From Schistocephalus solidus (taxonomy: Eukaryota > Platyhelminthes > Cestoda > Diphyllobothriidea > Diphyllobothriidae), in the NCBI GenBank assembly GCA_017591395.1, contig WEDG01002867.1, forward strand, positions 47,424-111,423: a stretch of DNA of 64,000 nt. The letters run 5' to 3'. The notes under the pieces are model-generated. The model ran no database searches, was not told the origin of the DNA, and was given only the letters and a program-made list of their open reading frames with translations. Below are positions 12,601 to 22,119 of this stretch, in pieces; within the stretch, counting starts at the first letter, position 1, and every line of letters starts with the position of its first letter. Position numbers and translations under genes: made by a program.

Positions 12601-15600
12601 TGGCATTCAGTGACAGCTAATCTGCACACTGTCATAATCCGTCTATGTAACGCCGCTTTGCGAAGTCGGTGCACTTCAAATTACACACTGAAGTCCGCAG
12701 TTGCGATCCGTGTTGTGCTGTTAAAAAGGAGGATCATGGTAATGCATGACTACAATTCCCCTCCGAACCCCGGTCATGGCCAGAGAAACAAGACAAAATA
12801 TTGGCAGAAAGGAAGAGCAAGAAAGGCCACACGGCAAAGCTGCTGCTGCGCTCACTTTGACGGTCTCGTAGTTGATCATGGCATCAGTAGCATGACTGCC
12901 GGCGAGGCTATCGGCGCGGTTCATTTCACGTCGGAAGTTGGTTCGCCAACGCGTGACCGCAAATGTGAATGCCGTGTATACGCTGATGCAGGAGAGAGCA
13001 ATAAGGCTGCACTCGAGACCGTACTGTAGTACTAAAGAGAAAAAGAAGAAGGCAGGGTGAGAGCAGGCAGGAGGGGGGAGGGGGGGGGAGAAGGGCTGGC
13101 GGATAAGAAGCATGGATAAATTGAGGCGAAGCACCAGATAAATTGAGGCGAATGTTCGCATTGCAGAAGAAGAAGGCTCTTCGATGGCTAGAATCATGTC
13201 TTTATTCACTCAGGCAACCATCTGTCACGAGGGAAGAGGAAAAAGAGCAGCAACGGCTGCCCCTCCTTGATGTGCTCGTCAGGTGAACTTCCAACGGCGA
13301 AAAAAAAACGAAAGGCAACAACAATCATCCAGTGACTCACTAACTGAACTTTGTGAGAATAATGTTTAAAGGAATCCAGACTCACTACAACAACCCGGAA
13401 GATAAGGCCCTTGAGGCCCGCGACCAGGTTATGCGGAACGGCTATCCGAAGGCGTTCATAAACTGATGCCTACGTGTTTGCCCCCGGAGGACTCAACTAG
13501 AACAAGCTCCAATGGTATGGAATGCGCTTCCCACACAAAGAGGACGTTTAAGATGCGAGCGAGCGCATTGCTGGTGGACTAAGTGTCAGAACTGTATACC
13601 GGCCCCAATCGGCCGTGCGCAGAAGGGTCATGACAATCAAGGACCGATTAAATCCGAGTGAACAGTCAGGTGTAGTGCATCGCATCCCGTGCCTAAACGG
13701 TACTCGTAACTACACAGAACAGACTGGACGCATGCTTCGATCTCGCATAAACGAACATGAGCTGGCTGTGTGGCTGCCCACACCTACGAAACAAGTTAAA
13801 CCGGAGATAGTAAGAAATCGTGATGAGTTTGACAGAATTCCTGTTCAGCGCCTTGCTTGCAGTTACTATTTTATTTTCATTCCAGACTATTCGGGGAAGG
13901 TAATACCGAATGATCAACTATAATGACAGCACAGGTCCTCACTGAGAGCCCAGACAGGCCCGCTTCCTCGATTTTGTGCAGCTTCATGGCACGACTGCGA
14001 GGGGTTCGGCTCATCCGTGAGCTCCCTGGCGTTCCTCGTGTGCTTTCTGGGATGAGAACTCTAGTTTAAAGACTTCCAGTGTGGTAATGTGGTCGATTTT
14101 TGGATGCAATCGAGTGCTCGGTGGCAACTTGTGAACATTTCGCGATTATGCAGCAGCAGCTGGTGTGGGGGGGGGGATTTCAAGTTGAAGCCAGCCTGAA
14201 AATCTTTCTTTCCAAATATTTACTCCGAATTCGTGCATGAATTTACCGAGGAATTAAAAAAATGATAACTCGTAATGTTCACCCAACTACGACGCAATTA
14301 ACTCCCTAACTAACTAATAACTCCCTCATCCTGATGTCTTCCCTTTTCTGCTAACCACAGCTTGTCCTCATGGTTGTGATGTTCAAGCCATACTCACTAC
14401 TCGAGCTGCTACAAGATTCATTTCTACCAGGTTTCAGAACGACACGTTAACCCGAATTCAAACGGTTTGTAAAGGAGAGAAGGATACAAGAAATCCACCG
14501 AAACTCTGGATACCATGTGGTGTTACAAAGAGGCTGGACACATGCTGGACATGACGGCCTTACCGAAAAACGCCCATGCCCCTCGAAACTTCTGAGCCCC
14601 TGTACGGACATGTCAGTAGCAACTTTGAGTATCTTTTTCGTATTGAGGTCGAGATCACCAATGACAACAACACCAAGGAAAAACGTTTACCCGAGTCAGT
14701 CCTAAAGAAGATGAGTGTAAAATTTCTCCTTACAAGTGGCACATACCAGCCTGCGATGTATTCTTCAACTCCTAAATATTAAAGCCAGGGAACTCCGCCA
14801 TGTACTGTTGCGAACAACCATGACCACCACGCGCCCCATAGTGTGGCGGGCGCAGGAACAATGACTTACACGTGAATTAGTTCATAGTGGATTGCAGATG
14901 TGTGCAGCATCTATCTAGCTCTCTCTTTTGCTTCCTCCTCCTGGGCCCGATGTCAGGAAGACCGGAGACGGGATGAACCGCAGTGGTCGGCAAAGCTAAA
15001 CAGTCCGTCTACGCATGCCCCACGCGCCTGGTCCGAGCACGATGGGCTGGGTTTTCACAGAAACCACAGAGGGGCGGCGGCACGGATCCCAACCGAGGGC
15101 GGGAGCCAAAGAGCCCCATTAAGAAGGATCCGTTGCAGCCTGCTCACCGTTCTGGAAGGAGGATCAAGTAATCCCGTTAGTCGACAGTCTTCCAAGCCGC
15201 AGTTTTTTTAGCGCACCGTGATAGTTTATAGTGATGAAGTGCACTGACCGCCGTGGGGTCAGGGTATCCCTAGTCGATCTTACACTTTCTCTCGCTCTCT
15301 CTCCAACCATTCCTATGTTCGAGTCGGTCAGCCATCTACCGCGGGGATTGGGCGCATATGGATTGTGCGACATGAGCCTGCGCCTAGGTATGACATAACG
15401 CCCATACAGTATGCTTCACAGCATGTGCCCGGCGTCAAGACATAGTCAAGAAGACCGGAGGCGGGTTCTTGCGCAGGTGAATCATACCCCCACCATAGCC
15501 ATAAATGGCAACAGCGGATGGTGCGGTATGAGCCTGCACCTACGCCTGCTCATGTTGAGCACGCCCTCCCCCCTAGTGTTCGGCATTTGTTATGGGACCT

Positions 15601-18600
15601 CATCCAAAAATAATAAGGCCCTGCCGCACCCTGATTTGGCCTCCGTGTGGGTCCAGCGCATCTACCACGCAGCCCGTTTAAGGGGCACAAGTAGTGCTTG
15701 TAACCATAGAACCACAATCATTATGCCCAGTTTGGTTTTGGAGAAGAAGGGGAAAGACATCAGCAGAAGTCGTGTATTCTGTACAGAATCTCAGTGGGGG
15801 TCAGAGGCCCAGTCAGTTGTTCTGGGAACCCATCCCAAATAATAAGGCCTGCCGCACCCTGATTTGGCTCCCATGTTGGTCCAGCGCATTTACCACGCGG
15901 CCCGTTTAGGGGGTACACCACACCCATTAAGACCCCAATGTTAACCCTATGAAGAAGAGTACAGCGGAAAAACAACTTTGGCAGGAGGCGAGGCTTTGTA
16001 GTGAATTGAAGTCGGAACAAAGCTAGGCGCAGCCGTGTGTTGCAGCCAGTTACGCAGTGGATGACTAGAGGAAGGCACCAAAGTACGGCGCTGCGTGTGG
16101 TTTAACAGTGAAACCCCTGACAAGTATGCACAACTTGGTGCCCGGACAGTCAATCCTCGCATTAGCTTATCCCATATATAAACCTCAATTAAGAGCAACG
16201 AAGGTCCACGCCACTGCGTTACTACCTTCGTGCGAAACAACCTAATGGGTTACGTTCCATGCCCTGTTGTCGCGTTTGGGATACAGCTCGACCGTCGTAG
16301 TTTCGAGGATGCTCACCGTATGCACCACAGCAGGATGGTGCAGGGACGATGACTTGCGCTGGATTTTAGTGAGAATAGACTTTCGATGCATCTACCTCGT
16401 TCTCAGTTCCACTCCCTCCCTCCCCCCCTTGGACCGGTGTCAAAACGGAGCCAAGAAGACCGGAAGTGGAAGAGGGCGCAGGCCGAAGTATTGTAGCCCA
16501 CCACAAACAAGGACACCACAACAAAACGGAGGGGCTACTCGGATCCCAACTGAGTGGAAGTGCCATAAAAAGGTAACGGTATGAAGGAGCCATTGCAGCC
16601 TGACTCTCAGGCCGCCAGTCAGCACTAACGCACGCACTGGGCTGACCACGCGATCCGAGTTGTCCCGTCAGTTGGCAACCTTAACAACAGCAAAAAAGTG
16701 GGCGGCTCGGATCCAAACTGAGTGGGAATGCCATAAATGCCACTTTGAAGAAGGAGCCAGTACAATCTGACTCAGTTCGGGGGAACGAGTTACCCGGTCA
16801 GCTGGTAGCCTTCAAAGCCACGGCTTTTAGCGCTCCGTGATAGTTTAAAGCGCGTCAGATTTGGTTATAGTAAGGTTAATGCGCTGAGCCGTCGACTTCA
16901 CTCTCTCCCCCAACCCCTCGTCGCCACATTAGCGAACAGGTAACAGAGTCAGTAATATATTGATGGGGTCCGTGGTGGCCCGTGCAATGATGGAGCTTGA
17001 CGGAAAACCCAACCATACACTAATGAAGTCATTTAGCTAACGGGAGAACTGGTAAGATATGTGAGCGAACCGGAGGCGACTGCATGATCCATCACGAAAA
17101 TTTTAAGATACAAACCAAGGAAGGGGGTATTATGAGGTAGAAAAAACACATCTAAGGTGCTAGTTCCTATTCTCCACAATCATTTTAAAGCTTAAAAATT
17201 TGACTACGAATAGAAAAAAACTTAGACCAAAACCACTGATTGGGGTTAGATTCGCCAAGTCTCTTTTTCAATAAGCTTTGGATAATTTGGTCACAGTAGA
17301 GAATGACAGTACCACACACAGTACAACGAAGTAGAAAAAGTTTAGGAGAACTAGCGACTAAGTCCTAAGAAGGGACAAAAAGAGGAGAGGAAGAGTAACG
17401 AATCCACAGACGGGAGCCCCGAGACCGCACTCACCAAGATACCCGTTACCAGGCAGACCTCCAAGGTGGTTGGCAGGAGATTGAATACAAGGGCAGTCAA
17501 GACGAACTGAATGGCACGCGCTCCGCGATCAATTGCCTTGCCGACAGCTCCTGTGCGCCGATCGAGGTGATAGGAGAGGTCAAGCGAGAGGACGTGTTTA
17601 AAAACGGCCACACCAACCTGACGGATGGAGGAGTGAGCAGCACGCGCAAACACGGCATTGCGCAGCTCGTTCAAACCCGAGGTGGCAGCTCGGCATGCGC
17701 CATCTAGTAAGGAGGAGGAGGAGCAAAACAGCCATCCGTAATGACTCCGGAGGTCTATTTGCAAAGGTAACCGCATTTCTGAAATGCATTTTCGATTACA
17801 TAAGTGGGGTTGTAAAATTGAGCATCATGTGGCCCAATCCCATAAAATTTCGGGCACGCTCAGCTGCTGACTTTTGAATGCACATCATTTCGGCCGCCTG
17901 CAAAAACCTTAATCGGTAAAAATTCCTATTTAAGTAGTATAGATTTTTGTTAGTCCTATAAATTCAACCGTGATTTATGGAAACATGCACAAAACATTAT
18001 TTACTGTACTCATTTGACAGATAGTCGCGTTTTAATTAAATTTTATGCTCAGAAAACGGCCATATACTGGTCATAAAGAAGTTTCCGATTATGAGATTCT
18101 TTCAGGACCGTACAATGCCAATTCAAATATTATCGTACCCGTCCGTTAAATAATGACCCTCGTGAAGTATATAGCATAGCCCGTATCCATAGCAAATTTG
18201 TATGAAAACTATTCAGTATGTTATTAATTTCATAAAGGCGTTTATGATTTTACTTAAATTGAGTGTGTATAGCTTATAGCCTGGAAGCCCTAAATGCAAA
18301 TGCTACGGCAGATGGAGCTCAAAAATAATCGGGAATCGGTAATTTTTTCAATCTAAATATACACTCGAGTTAGGCATAAAATATTAAGATGTAATTTGCT
18401 AAAAAAAATAATATAAGAACAAATTCTTTTGTTTACTTTTTTTCTCAAAGCATATTTAAACCTATATGGGCAGTGAAAATCAATAAAAAAATGCATACTA
18501 CTTAAGGGATCATTTTTACCCGGTGCAGTTTTGTAGGGCGGCCGAAAAGACGGCATCCTGGCTTTTCCGAAATTCCTTCACCCAATTACGCAATCATTCC

Positions 18601-21600
18601 TAATCGCAAACGCATTTCAGATCGATCCTGCGCGCGCTGAAAAATCTACGGAGACGTCAACTTACACAGGAGCATCGAAGTCACTGCCATTGAGGTAGGA
18701 CTGAGGGTGGAGAGTAGTACAGGCGTATCGCCTGAGAGCACATCGATGCCATATTTGAATACGAAGGGAACGGCGACATTGGACAGCTTGGCAGCCAAAA
18801 GCAAGCTGAATGCGCCAACTACGCGGTAACGAATCCCCGGCTTGTCGGCCGGCCAGATGTAGCCCAAAAGTTTGGTTATTATTTTAACATCCGATATTTT
18901 CTGGGTCAAAAGGAAAAAAAATGAGGAAGACAACAGAAAATAAGTTTAAATATTTTAAGCTGTAGGTTTTAGCATGGCAACGATATAAAACATATAAACA
19001 TCAGCAAAGATCCCTAGGCTATTGCCCGAAGAGACTGATGCATAACATTGCATTCAAAAAATTAAATTTTGCAAAATAGTCAAAGTAAGCGTAGAAAACA
19101 TTATAAGTCCCTCAACAGATTTTTGGCCTTTGCAGTTTTGGCTGAAGATCCGCAAAACTGCTGGTTGAATGCCAATAGGAAAAAGCCGATTCAGCAAATG
19201 TGATAAAGACAATAATTAACCCATAGAAAACATTTGTAGTTCAGGCTATAGACTGCATTTTGGAGTGGATAAATAGAAATTTATTTCAAAAGGTGACGGT
19301 TTTTCTCGACGCGTGAAAAAAAACGATATTTCAGATGAGATAATAAAAAAGGCCTCAGAAATGTGTCATTTAGAGATAATCTTTCATCAGTCGGAATCCT
19401 TCGTGGAGGGATGTTGCAACAGTAGCTTAAAACCTTTAACTTTCCTGTTAGGCAGGAAGGAATTGTATAACCCCCGAGAACATTTCGGTCTCATCGTCAA
19501 CGCAGTACACTGTAAAAATAGACAGACCGTTGACGTTGAAATTGTAGACTATATGCAGCGGTTATAAGATAACAGGGGGGTGAAGTGGAAACAATGTTTA
19601 CATGTATGTTAGGGCGGTTTTACCAAAAACTCTGCGTAGCGTCGAAATCGTTCTGATTGATCAGTTTAAATTCCCTCCTATGCGATGAAAATCGGTATAA
19701 CCAAGGGCTGAGTGAATACATTTTTGTACTGCTGTTGAAAGCATCACGGTTTTTGCAGTGTATGTCAAAAACCCGGATACTGATTACATATTTAAGAGTT
19801 TTCAGTGGAAGGCACAAATAAGACCAATCTAACTAAATATTTGTCTGATCACGCAGGAAAAATTCCATGATAGACCTTAGAGTGATACATGACGCCGAGA
19901 CCGGCAGTATAACAGATTCTAACCATGCGCTCACAAGGGCATGGATACGGTCCAGAGTAGGTTATGGAAAATGCAAGAGCTAAGAGGCAAGCCAAAGTTA
20001 ATGGATTCAGGCATTTTGTGAAGGGCCTCCACAAGGGCGTTAAATATAGCCACCGCTGTGTCGCCTTGATTCGAAAACAACTGGCTTCAATGGAGTCGAG
20101 TTGTTCCGAGTACCCCATAGGAGATACCAGAATACAACTGAGTTGCTACAAGGATTATAGCTCCGGTGAAACTATCCGACAGCTTGCCATCGCGGAAATA
20201 TTGAAATCCAGGCTGTGCATGATACGACTGCACAAATTCTACAGTATGCCTGTCAGGATTTCGCGCGCGTTTCAGCTAATGTGGACACAAGGTTGTGACG
20301 AATTTTGGGAAAAACTAATGCACTGATCAGCTTACCATGACAATCAGAGCAACAAGTATGTATCGCTATCCACGTCAGACATACGACTTCAGAAGGAACA
20401 TAACTGTGCGTGATTTTTGAGTCCAGAAGGTTAGGCCCTCTCAGGCGCCGTGCAGTTCGAAAAAAAACTAAACCTACCACGCATCCCTACTGCGAAACTA
20501 TACGAAAAAAAACTTAGACAGCGTTGTCTTACGGCGGATATCCATAAGTGATGTTCAGAAATATTGACAGACAACTGATAAAGACTTGGGATCAGAATCT
20601 TAGGAAGAGATACCACAGATACCACATAATAATAACCCGCGAGAAAAGCGACATAGCAGTGTAAGAACCCCGATTGTCTAGGTCTCCCTGAAAAGTCTCC
20701 ATAACCATCAAATTTGATCTATCCCAACCCTAGTGTGATGCGTAGATGATAAAGAATCAATTTAGTTCTCTGATGGGGTGCAAATACGTTGATTGGTGAA
20801 TCTCGCTTCGACTACTACCAATGATACCAGCAGCTCACTTGCGTCAGTTCCGTGGATCTTGCCCTCTGTAGTCAACTTTCCTTGTAGGCAAAATAATTGC
20901 GAGATGACGTATTACAGAACCCTCCTCTAATAATTTAGGCCAACTATCATATGTCCGTATGAGTGCGTGGAGGACAGTAATGCCCTCAATATTACCCATG
21001 GTGTGTTGACTTACCAACTCTGGTAAAAGTTGATAGTTTGCGCGCTTCAGTACTCGTTGCGCATTCGCGCAGGACTGGCACAAACTGTTAATCTGCGTCA
21101 GGTTTTGTGATCAGCCGAATCTCGTTAGCAGTGTCTACAGGCATAACTCGTCCAGCAGTCCACCTCACGTGATTGGCGTCCGAGGTTACTGATGGCTTGT
21201 CAGTCAATCAGATAACCACCTGTATACAAGTAGCCAAAACTGAGCTGCTAGTACCGGCCTAGTACAATGTATATATAGCCTTTTTATAACAAAGCGATAA
21301 ATATAAGGAATGTAATGCTCCAAATCTATTAACAATGGAAAATAGTTAAAAAACTAAATAGACAGTGCTAGTGTATTATGAATAGTAGTTGAGCAAATTA
21401 ATATTTCGATTAAAAGTATTAAGAAACCCAGAAAATTACAAGCCTTGATAGCAATTTTGCAGCGTTTTGCTCGGTTACAAAACGCTTTTGGCGCTTGTCT
21501 TGTTAGGCTCCTCAACATGGACCTCATTTTTGCACATACATGCACACACTGACTGCGCGCGCACATACACCGAACTGATATTTTTCGTGGCTCACGTTTC

Positions 21601-22119
21601 ACTCACGGTCTGCGTCCCAGCCACCTAGGATTCGACCTTATGCATGGAAACATCTGGGTTCTTGACCTGCATAATTGCCCTTAAAGGTGGGGCGGGTAGG
21701 GAGGACTGTATGGCAGGCCGTGTAGATCATGTGCACTCTGTAAAAGACCCTTTTAACCAAGCGTACGCGTAGTGAGCTCACACGGGCGATAAGGGGTGTC
21801 ACCTTAGTCAATCAGAATACGGAATACTATCCAGCTATGTAAAGATCTTGCGCAAGCGTCAGGGCGATGGTAAATTGTTATTCGGGAAACGAGCGTTCTA
21901 GACCGCTACACTTACCGTCTGTACTTTGGCTGGCACATCTGGATCCTCTTGTATGTGGATGTGTTGGGCCCTGTAAACTGTCCGGAATGATACAGAGAGA
22001 GCTTTAGAATGTACTAAAATCTTCCTCTTCGCACAAATGTTTGTAGTTTGGCGGAAAAATTGGCGAGAAAGCACTAAAGGAGGAGAACGGCCGATATGCA
22101 AAAATGCCGAGAAAGCCAT
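2418..22119 (-). CDS. ABCB7: Mitochondrial ABC half-transporter, ABCB7/Atm1-like (7 exons, 3' end missing)
   Basis: ABCB7/Atm1 proteins are half-transporters of the mitochondrial inner membrane. They export a glutathione-linked sulphur intermediate needed for cytosolic iron-sulphur proteins. Joined coding exons are 22119-21916, 18900-18666, 17703-17435, 13023-12856, 9360-8992, 4224-4096 and 2598-2418. Phases agree at every junction, giving about 518 residues of roughly 720-750 usual for the family. Seen in order: a basic presequence (1-57), YIWP before the first membrane helix, NELRNAVF, the RRTGA..KAIDRG coupling region, [32 protein letters not shown] and LNFLG.VYRE. Next comes Walker [10 protein letters not shown] (about 469-477), then a Q-loop glutamine (about 517). 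The Walker B, signature and H-loop exons lie beyond the left edge. Introns are 2-9 kb and full of transposable elements. The family call is firm from collinear motifs. The exact start and the last donor are less certain. Confidence 0.93.
2637..2712. repeat. GATCGCG...GGAGCCCCG.CAG cassette
   Basis: A short GC-rich unit: cATCGATCGCG, then CTCGCTCCGGAGCCCCGTCAG. Related copies occur at 2906-3005, 5760-5885, 42685-42770, 44455-44500 and 54525-54615. It usually sits beside a tRNA-derived SINE, so the two may form one composite repeat. Confidence 0.5.
2739..2897 (-). mobile_element. tRNA-derived SINE (family A)
   Basis: Read on the minus strand, it starts with a tRNA-like head with a degenerate A box and a B box (GCAGGTTCGAGTTT). 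The body follows: GGTTGGGTATGGCTGGCTGATGACG, then CCAGAAAT and a CCAATCGTCCTGG.CTTT tail. The same head and body order recurs at least eight more times in the window, which identifies it as a SINE rather than a tRNA gene. Confidence 0.75.
2906..4095. other. Intron 6 sequence, mostly unannotated
   Basis: The first 100 bases are another GATCGCG cassette. I see no gene, exon or recognisable repeat in the rest. The open frames here (for example 3579-3866 and 3658-3960) show no family motif or splice context. Confidence 0.4.
4096..4224 (-). CDS. ABCB7: ABCB7-like exon 6: linker into ATPase domain
   Basis: The acceptor is CTCGCAG before TCGCTGCC; the donor is CTTCAAG then GTAAAC. It is 43 codons, phase 0 at both ends. 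It encodes the start of the nucleotide-binding domain, including [11 protein letters not shown] (A-loop strand with aromatic Y) and LLCDNLSFK, which leads directly into VEPGQR of exon 7. Confidence 0.9.
4225..5333. other. Intron 5 sequence, nothing recognised
   Basis: No coding segment, SINE or inverted-repeat element is recognisable here. The ORFs at 4945-5191 have no known motif. Confidence 0.35.
5334..5358. repeat. (GT)n microsatellite
   Basis: About twelve uninterrupted TG/GT dinucleotides. Confidence 0.9.
5653..5690 (+). ncRNA. Hammerhead-like motif of Penelope-element type (solo)
   Basis: GGTGATGAG is followed by a short stem-loop segment and then TTCGAAACGTC, with an AATAAA-type stretch just after (GGACGAATAAAATT). 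This order, CTGATGA-like box, short stem, GAAAC-GTC, matches the hammerhead ribozyme motifs known in Penelope-like retroelements and the PLE tails elsewhere in this window. The C of the CUGAUGA box is replaced by G here, so activity is doubtful. Confidence 0.4.
5760..5880. repeat. Inverted GATCGCG cassettes (hairpin)
   Basis: GCTCACCGATCGCGTA near the left edge pairs with TACGCAAGGTGATCGGTGAG near the right edge. The GGAGCCCCGCCAGCAG core lies between them. It directly precedes a family A SINE. Confidence 0.6.
5903..6066 (+). mobile_element. tRNA-derived SINE (family A)
   Basis: The head is ACGACTCAATGGTTAGGGCG (A box) with GAGTTCGAGCCTC (B box). It is followed by GGGATTGGGAATGGCTGGCTGGTGACG and the tail CTAGTCTCCCTGGTCTTTTTCGG. 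The 3' flank 6067-6810 shows nothing recognisable. Confidence 0.75.
6811..6912. repeat. Imperfect AGT/AAT trinucleotide tract
   Basis: Irregular AGT, AAT and ATT triplets give long Ser/Asn-rich or Leu-rich open frames on both strands. The ORFs across it are low-complexity artefacts. Confidence 0.75.
7319..8203. mobile_element. TIR element with CTCATGAAATG ends
   Basis: TAGATTCCCTCTCTCATGAAATG at the left pairs with the reverse complement of 8181-8203, TAAATTCCCTATCTCATGAAATG. The ends are related to those of the 507-2364 element. No coding capacity is seen. It overlaps the second TIR structure at 7469-8573, so the two are nested or the larger one carries both sets of ends. Confidence 0.5.
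7469..8573. mobile_element. MITE-like element with ~55-base TIRs (TAAGTAGTATGC family)
   Basis: The left end CTGACCGCCTGCAAAAAGC..., followed by CTTAAGTAGTATGCAT, is mirrored at 8521-8573. The reverse complement there reads CCGACCGCCTGTTTAAACC..., then ATTCATGCTTAAG-like sequence. The same end sequences bound 17887-18549. The interior is AT-rich and non-coding. Confidence 0.55.
8790..8945. repeat. Fragment of the AAGAAGACCGGA / GGATCCCA repeat
   Basis: TCAAGAAGACCGGAGGCAAG and CTCGGATCCCATGGAGTGGG are shared with the repeat cluster at 14890-16930, for example near 15446, 16452 and 16538. Confidence 0.5.
8992..9360 (-). CDS. ABCB7: ABCB7-like exon 5: membrane helices 4-6
   Basis: The acceptor is TTTACCTTGCGCAG before TACTTTGG; the donor is ATTCAG then GTTTGT. 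It is 123 codons, phase 0 at both ends. It encodes [47 protein letters not shown] and [18 protein letters not shown]. Compared with human ABCB7 there is an extra Ala/Ser-rich stretch of about 12 residues ([16 protein letters not shown]) just before LTVGDLV, in the outer loop preceding the fifth helix. Confidence 0.93.
9606..9720. repeat. (ACT)n microsatellite
   Basis: About 35 ACT/TAC triplets with a few AAT or TGC interruptions. Poly-Leu and poly-Ser ORFs over it are artefacts. Confidence 0.95.
9822..10745. mobile_element. Penelope-like element foldback (two 3' ends head to head)
   Basis: Positions about 9843-10272 and 10286-10740 are long inverted repeats of each other around a centre near 10278. 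The outer edges share GGAGACACGATCGCTGGAACA and the inner edges share AATGATCTTCCGCCTCCATA. Each arm is the 3' part of the PLE seen whole at 11566-12320 and 30625-31720: the end of the GIY-YIG region, the untranslated tail and the hammerhead-like motif. It lies in intron 4 of the ABCB7-like gene. The 177-residue frame across it (9988-10521) is created by the palindrome. Confidence 0.7.
10660..10702 (+). ncRNA. Hammerhead-like motif in PLE tail
   Basis: GACTGTCTCTGAGGATGG, a short stem with loop AGAG, then AATCCGAAACATCAGG. The opposite arm carries the better copy at 9891-9931 on the minus strand, which has CTCTGATGC, the stem, and TCCGAAACGTCAG. Confidence 0.4.
10751..10850 (-). pseudogene. 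Decayed copy of the ABCB7-like exon 5 splice-acceptor region
   Basis: This is a direct, diverged copy of 9353-9446, the intron 4 / exon 5 junction. Matching blocks include AAAGTACTG, GAGATGAG, GGAAAA, GCAGACACTGACTTTCTGCTC against GGCAGGCACTGGCTTTCTGCTC, and the acceptor CACAG before TACTTT. Only a few exon bases are included. It sits immediately right of the PLE foldback. Confidence 0.6.
10851..11565. other. Intron 4 sequence, nothing recognised
   Basis: No exon of the ABCB7-like gene and no clear repeat boundary is seen here. Confidence 0.3.
11566..12320 (+). mobile_element. Penelope-like element 3' fragment framed by inverted tail motifs
   Basis: After an inverted copy of the tail motif at 11566-11626 (ATCTCTGGAACAAGAAGTTTAT), the plus strand carries PLE coding sequence: [20 protein letters not shown], then a frameshifted [10 protein letters not shown] (GIY-YIG YxG). 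Next, in the frame 11776-12102, come [20 protein letters not shown] and RFINKHTDL. It ends with the forward tail motif (ATAAACTTCTTGTTCCAACGATC, 12281-12303). The endonuclease glutamate context (LESWF) is present. Frameshifts make it a dead copy. Confidence 0.75.
12321..12855. other. Intron 4 sequence, nothing recognised
   Basis: No recognisable element. Open frames here continue into exon 4 only by chance. Confidence 0.3.
12856..13023 (-). CDS. ABCB7: ABCB7-like exon 4
   Basis: The acceptor is AGTACTACAG before TACGGTCTC; the donor is ACCGTCAAA then GTGAGC. It is 56 codons, phase 0 at both ends. It encodes [42 protein letters not shown], matching the intracellular loop after helix 3 in ABCB7/ABCB6-type transporters. 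Confidence 0.95.
13062..13093. repeat. G-rich purine run
   Basis: AGGAGGGGGGAGGGGGGGGG-type run with three or more G tracts; a possible G-quadruplex on the plus strand of intron 3. Confidence 0.5.
13375..13800 (+). pseudogene. Penelope-like element fragment (RT thumb to GIY-YIG)
   Basis: [16 protein letters not shown] is followed, after frame breaks, by [20 protein letters not shown] and then [20 protein letters not shown]. This is the PLE order 'KDR.P...Q..VVYRIPC....Y.GETGR....R..EH', the start of the GIY-YIG domain. The YIG glycine and the following glutamate are changed (NYTEQTGR), so it is inactive. This PLE subfamily differs from the 11566-12320 copy. Confidence 0.7.
13924..14889. other. 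Intron 3 sequence, nothing recognised
   Basis: No confident gene or element. A short G run occurs near 14167. Confidence 0.3.
15594..15690 (+). repeat. Direct repeat, copy 1
   Basis: Shares CCGCACCCTGATTTGG, GGTCCAGCGCAT and CCCGTTTA with 15821-15917, about 227 bases downstream in the same orientation. Confidence 0.85.
15821..15917 (+). repeat. Direct repeat, copy 2
   Basis: Second copy of the 15594-15690 unit, with small indels in the AATAATAAGGCC part. Confidence 0.85.
17435..17703 (-). CDS. ABCB7: ABCB7-like exon 3: helices 1-3 region
   Basis: The acceptor is CTCCTTACTAG before ATGGCGC; the donor is GGTATCTTG then GTGAGT. It enters in phase 1 and leaves in phase 0. It encodes [60 protein letters not shown] and [16 protein letters not shown]. 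The RTGA..KAIDRG block is highly characteristic of ABCB7/Atm1. Confidence 0.96.
17887..18549. mobile_element. MITE-like element with ~60-base TIRs
   Basis: The left end TTTCGGCCGCCTGCAAAAAC, continuing to TATTTAAGTAGTATAG, is mirrored at the right end. The reverse complement of 18490-18549 starts TTTTCGGCCGCCCTACAAAA and reaches CTTAAGTAGTATGCAT. The 660-base interior is AT-rich and non-coding. It lies in intron 2, and its ends match the 7469-8573 element. Confidence 0.65.
18666..18900 (-). CDS. ABCB7: ABCB7-like exon 2
   Basis: The acceptor is TTTGACCCAG before AAAATATC; the donor is CTCCTGT then GTAAGT. It enters in phase 0 and leaves in phase 1. It encodes [20 protein letters not shown], then a first membrane helix and [20 protein letters not shown]. 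The latter aligns with the conserved NIVVPFMFKYAVD of human ABCB7. Confidence 0.95.
18901..21915. other. Intron 1, nothing recognised
   Basis: Three kilobases of AT-rich sequence. Open frames such as 19313-19567, 19964-20326 and 20844-21083 carry no motif I recognise. Confidence 0.35.
21916..22119 (-). CDS. ABCB7: ABCB7-like exon 1: mitochondrial presequence
   Basis: The start ATG is at 22119-22117 and the donor is GTACAGACG then GTAAGT (phase 0). Its 68 codons begin [20 protein letters not shown]. The first 57 residues contain many Arg, Lys and Ser and no acidic residue, as expected of a matrix-targeting presequence. The end, [10 protein letters not shown], joins KISDVK of exon 2, which parallels the human segment before the first helix. 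The open frame continues a little upstream without another ATG, so this start is the best choice. An upstream untranslated exon cannot be excluded. Confidence 0.75.

Larger units (their letters stand above)
14890..16930. repeat. GC-richer cluster of dispersed and tandem repeat units
   Basis: It contains recurring words: AAGAAGACCGGA (15446, 16452), TCGGATCCCAACTGAGTGG (16538; a variant near 16686), GCGCTCCGTGATAGTTTA-type (15210, 16828) and GCCGCACCCTGATTTGG (15622, 15850). The block 15594-15690 is repeated directly at 15821-15917. The internal repeats and several orientations suggest an unclassified repeat family that has inserted into itself. No coding domain was recognised. Confidence 0.5.

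Noticed and set aside
20999..21090. A 70-base mini-exon with GAGTTG/GTAAGT donor between ABCB7-like exons 1 and 2
   Set aside because: Its length would break the reading frame, and exon 1 joins exon 2 directly in phase with a good match to the human protein.
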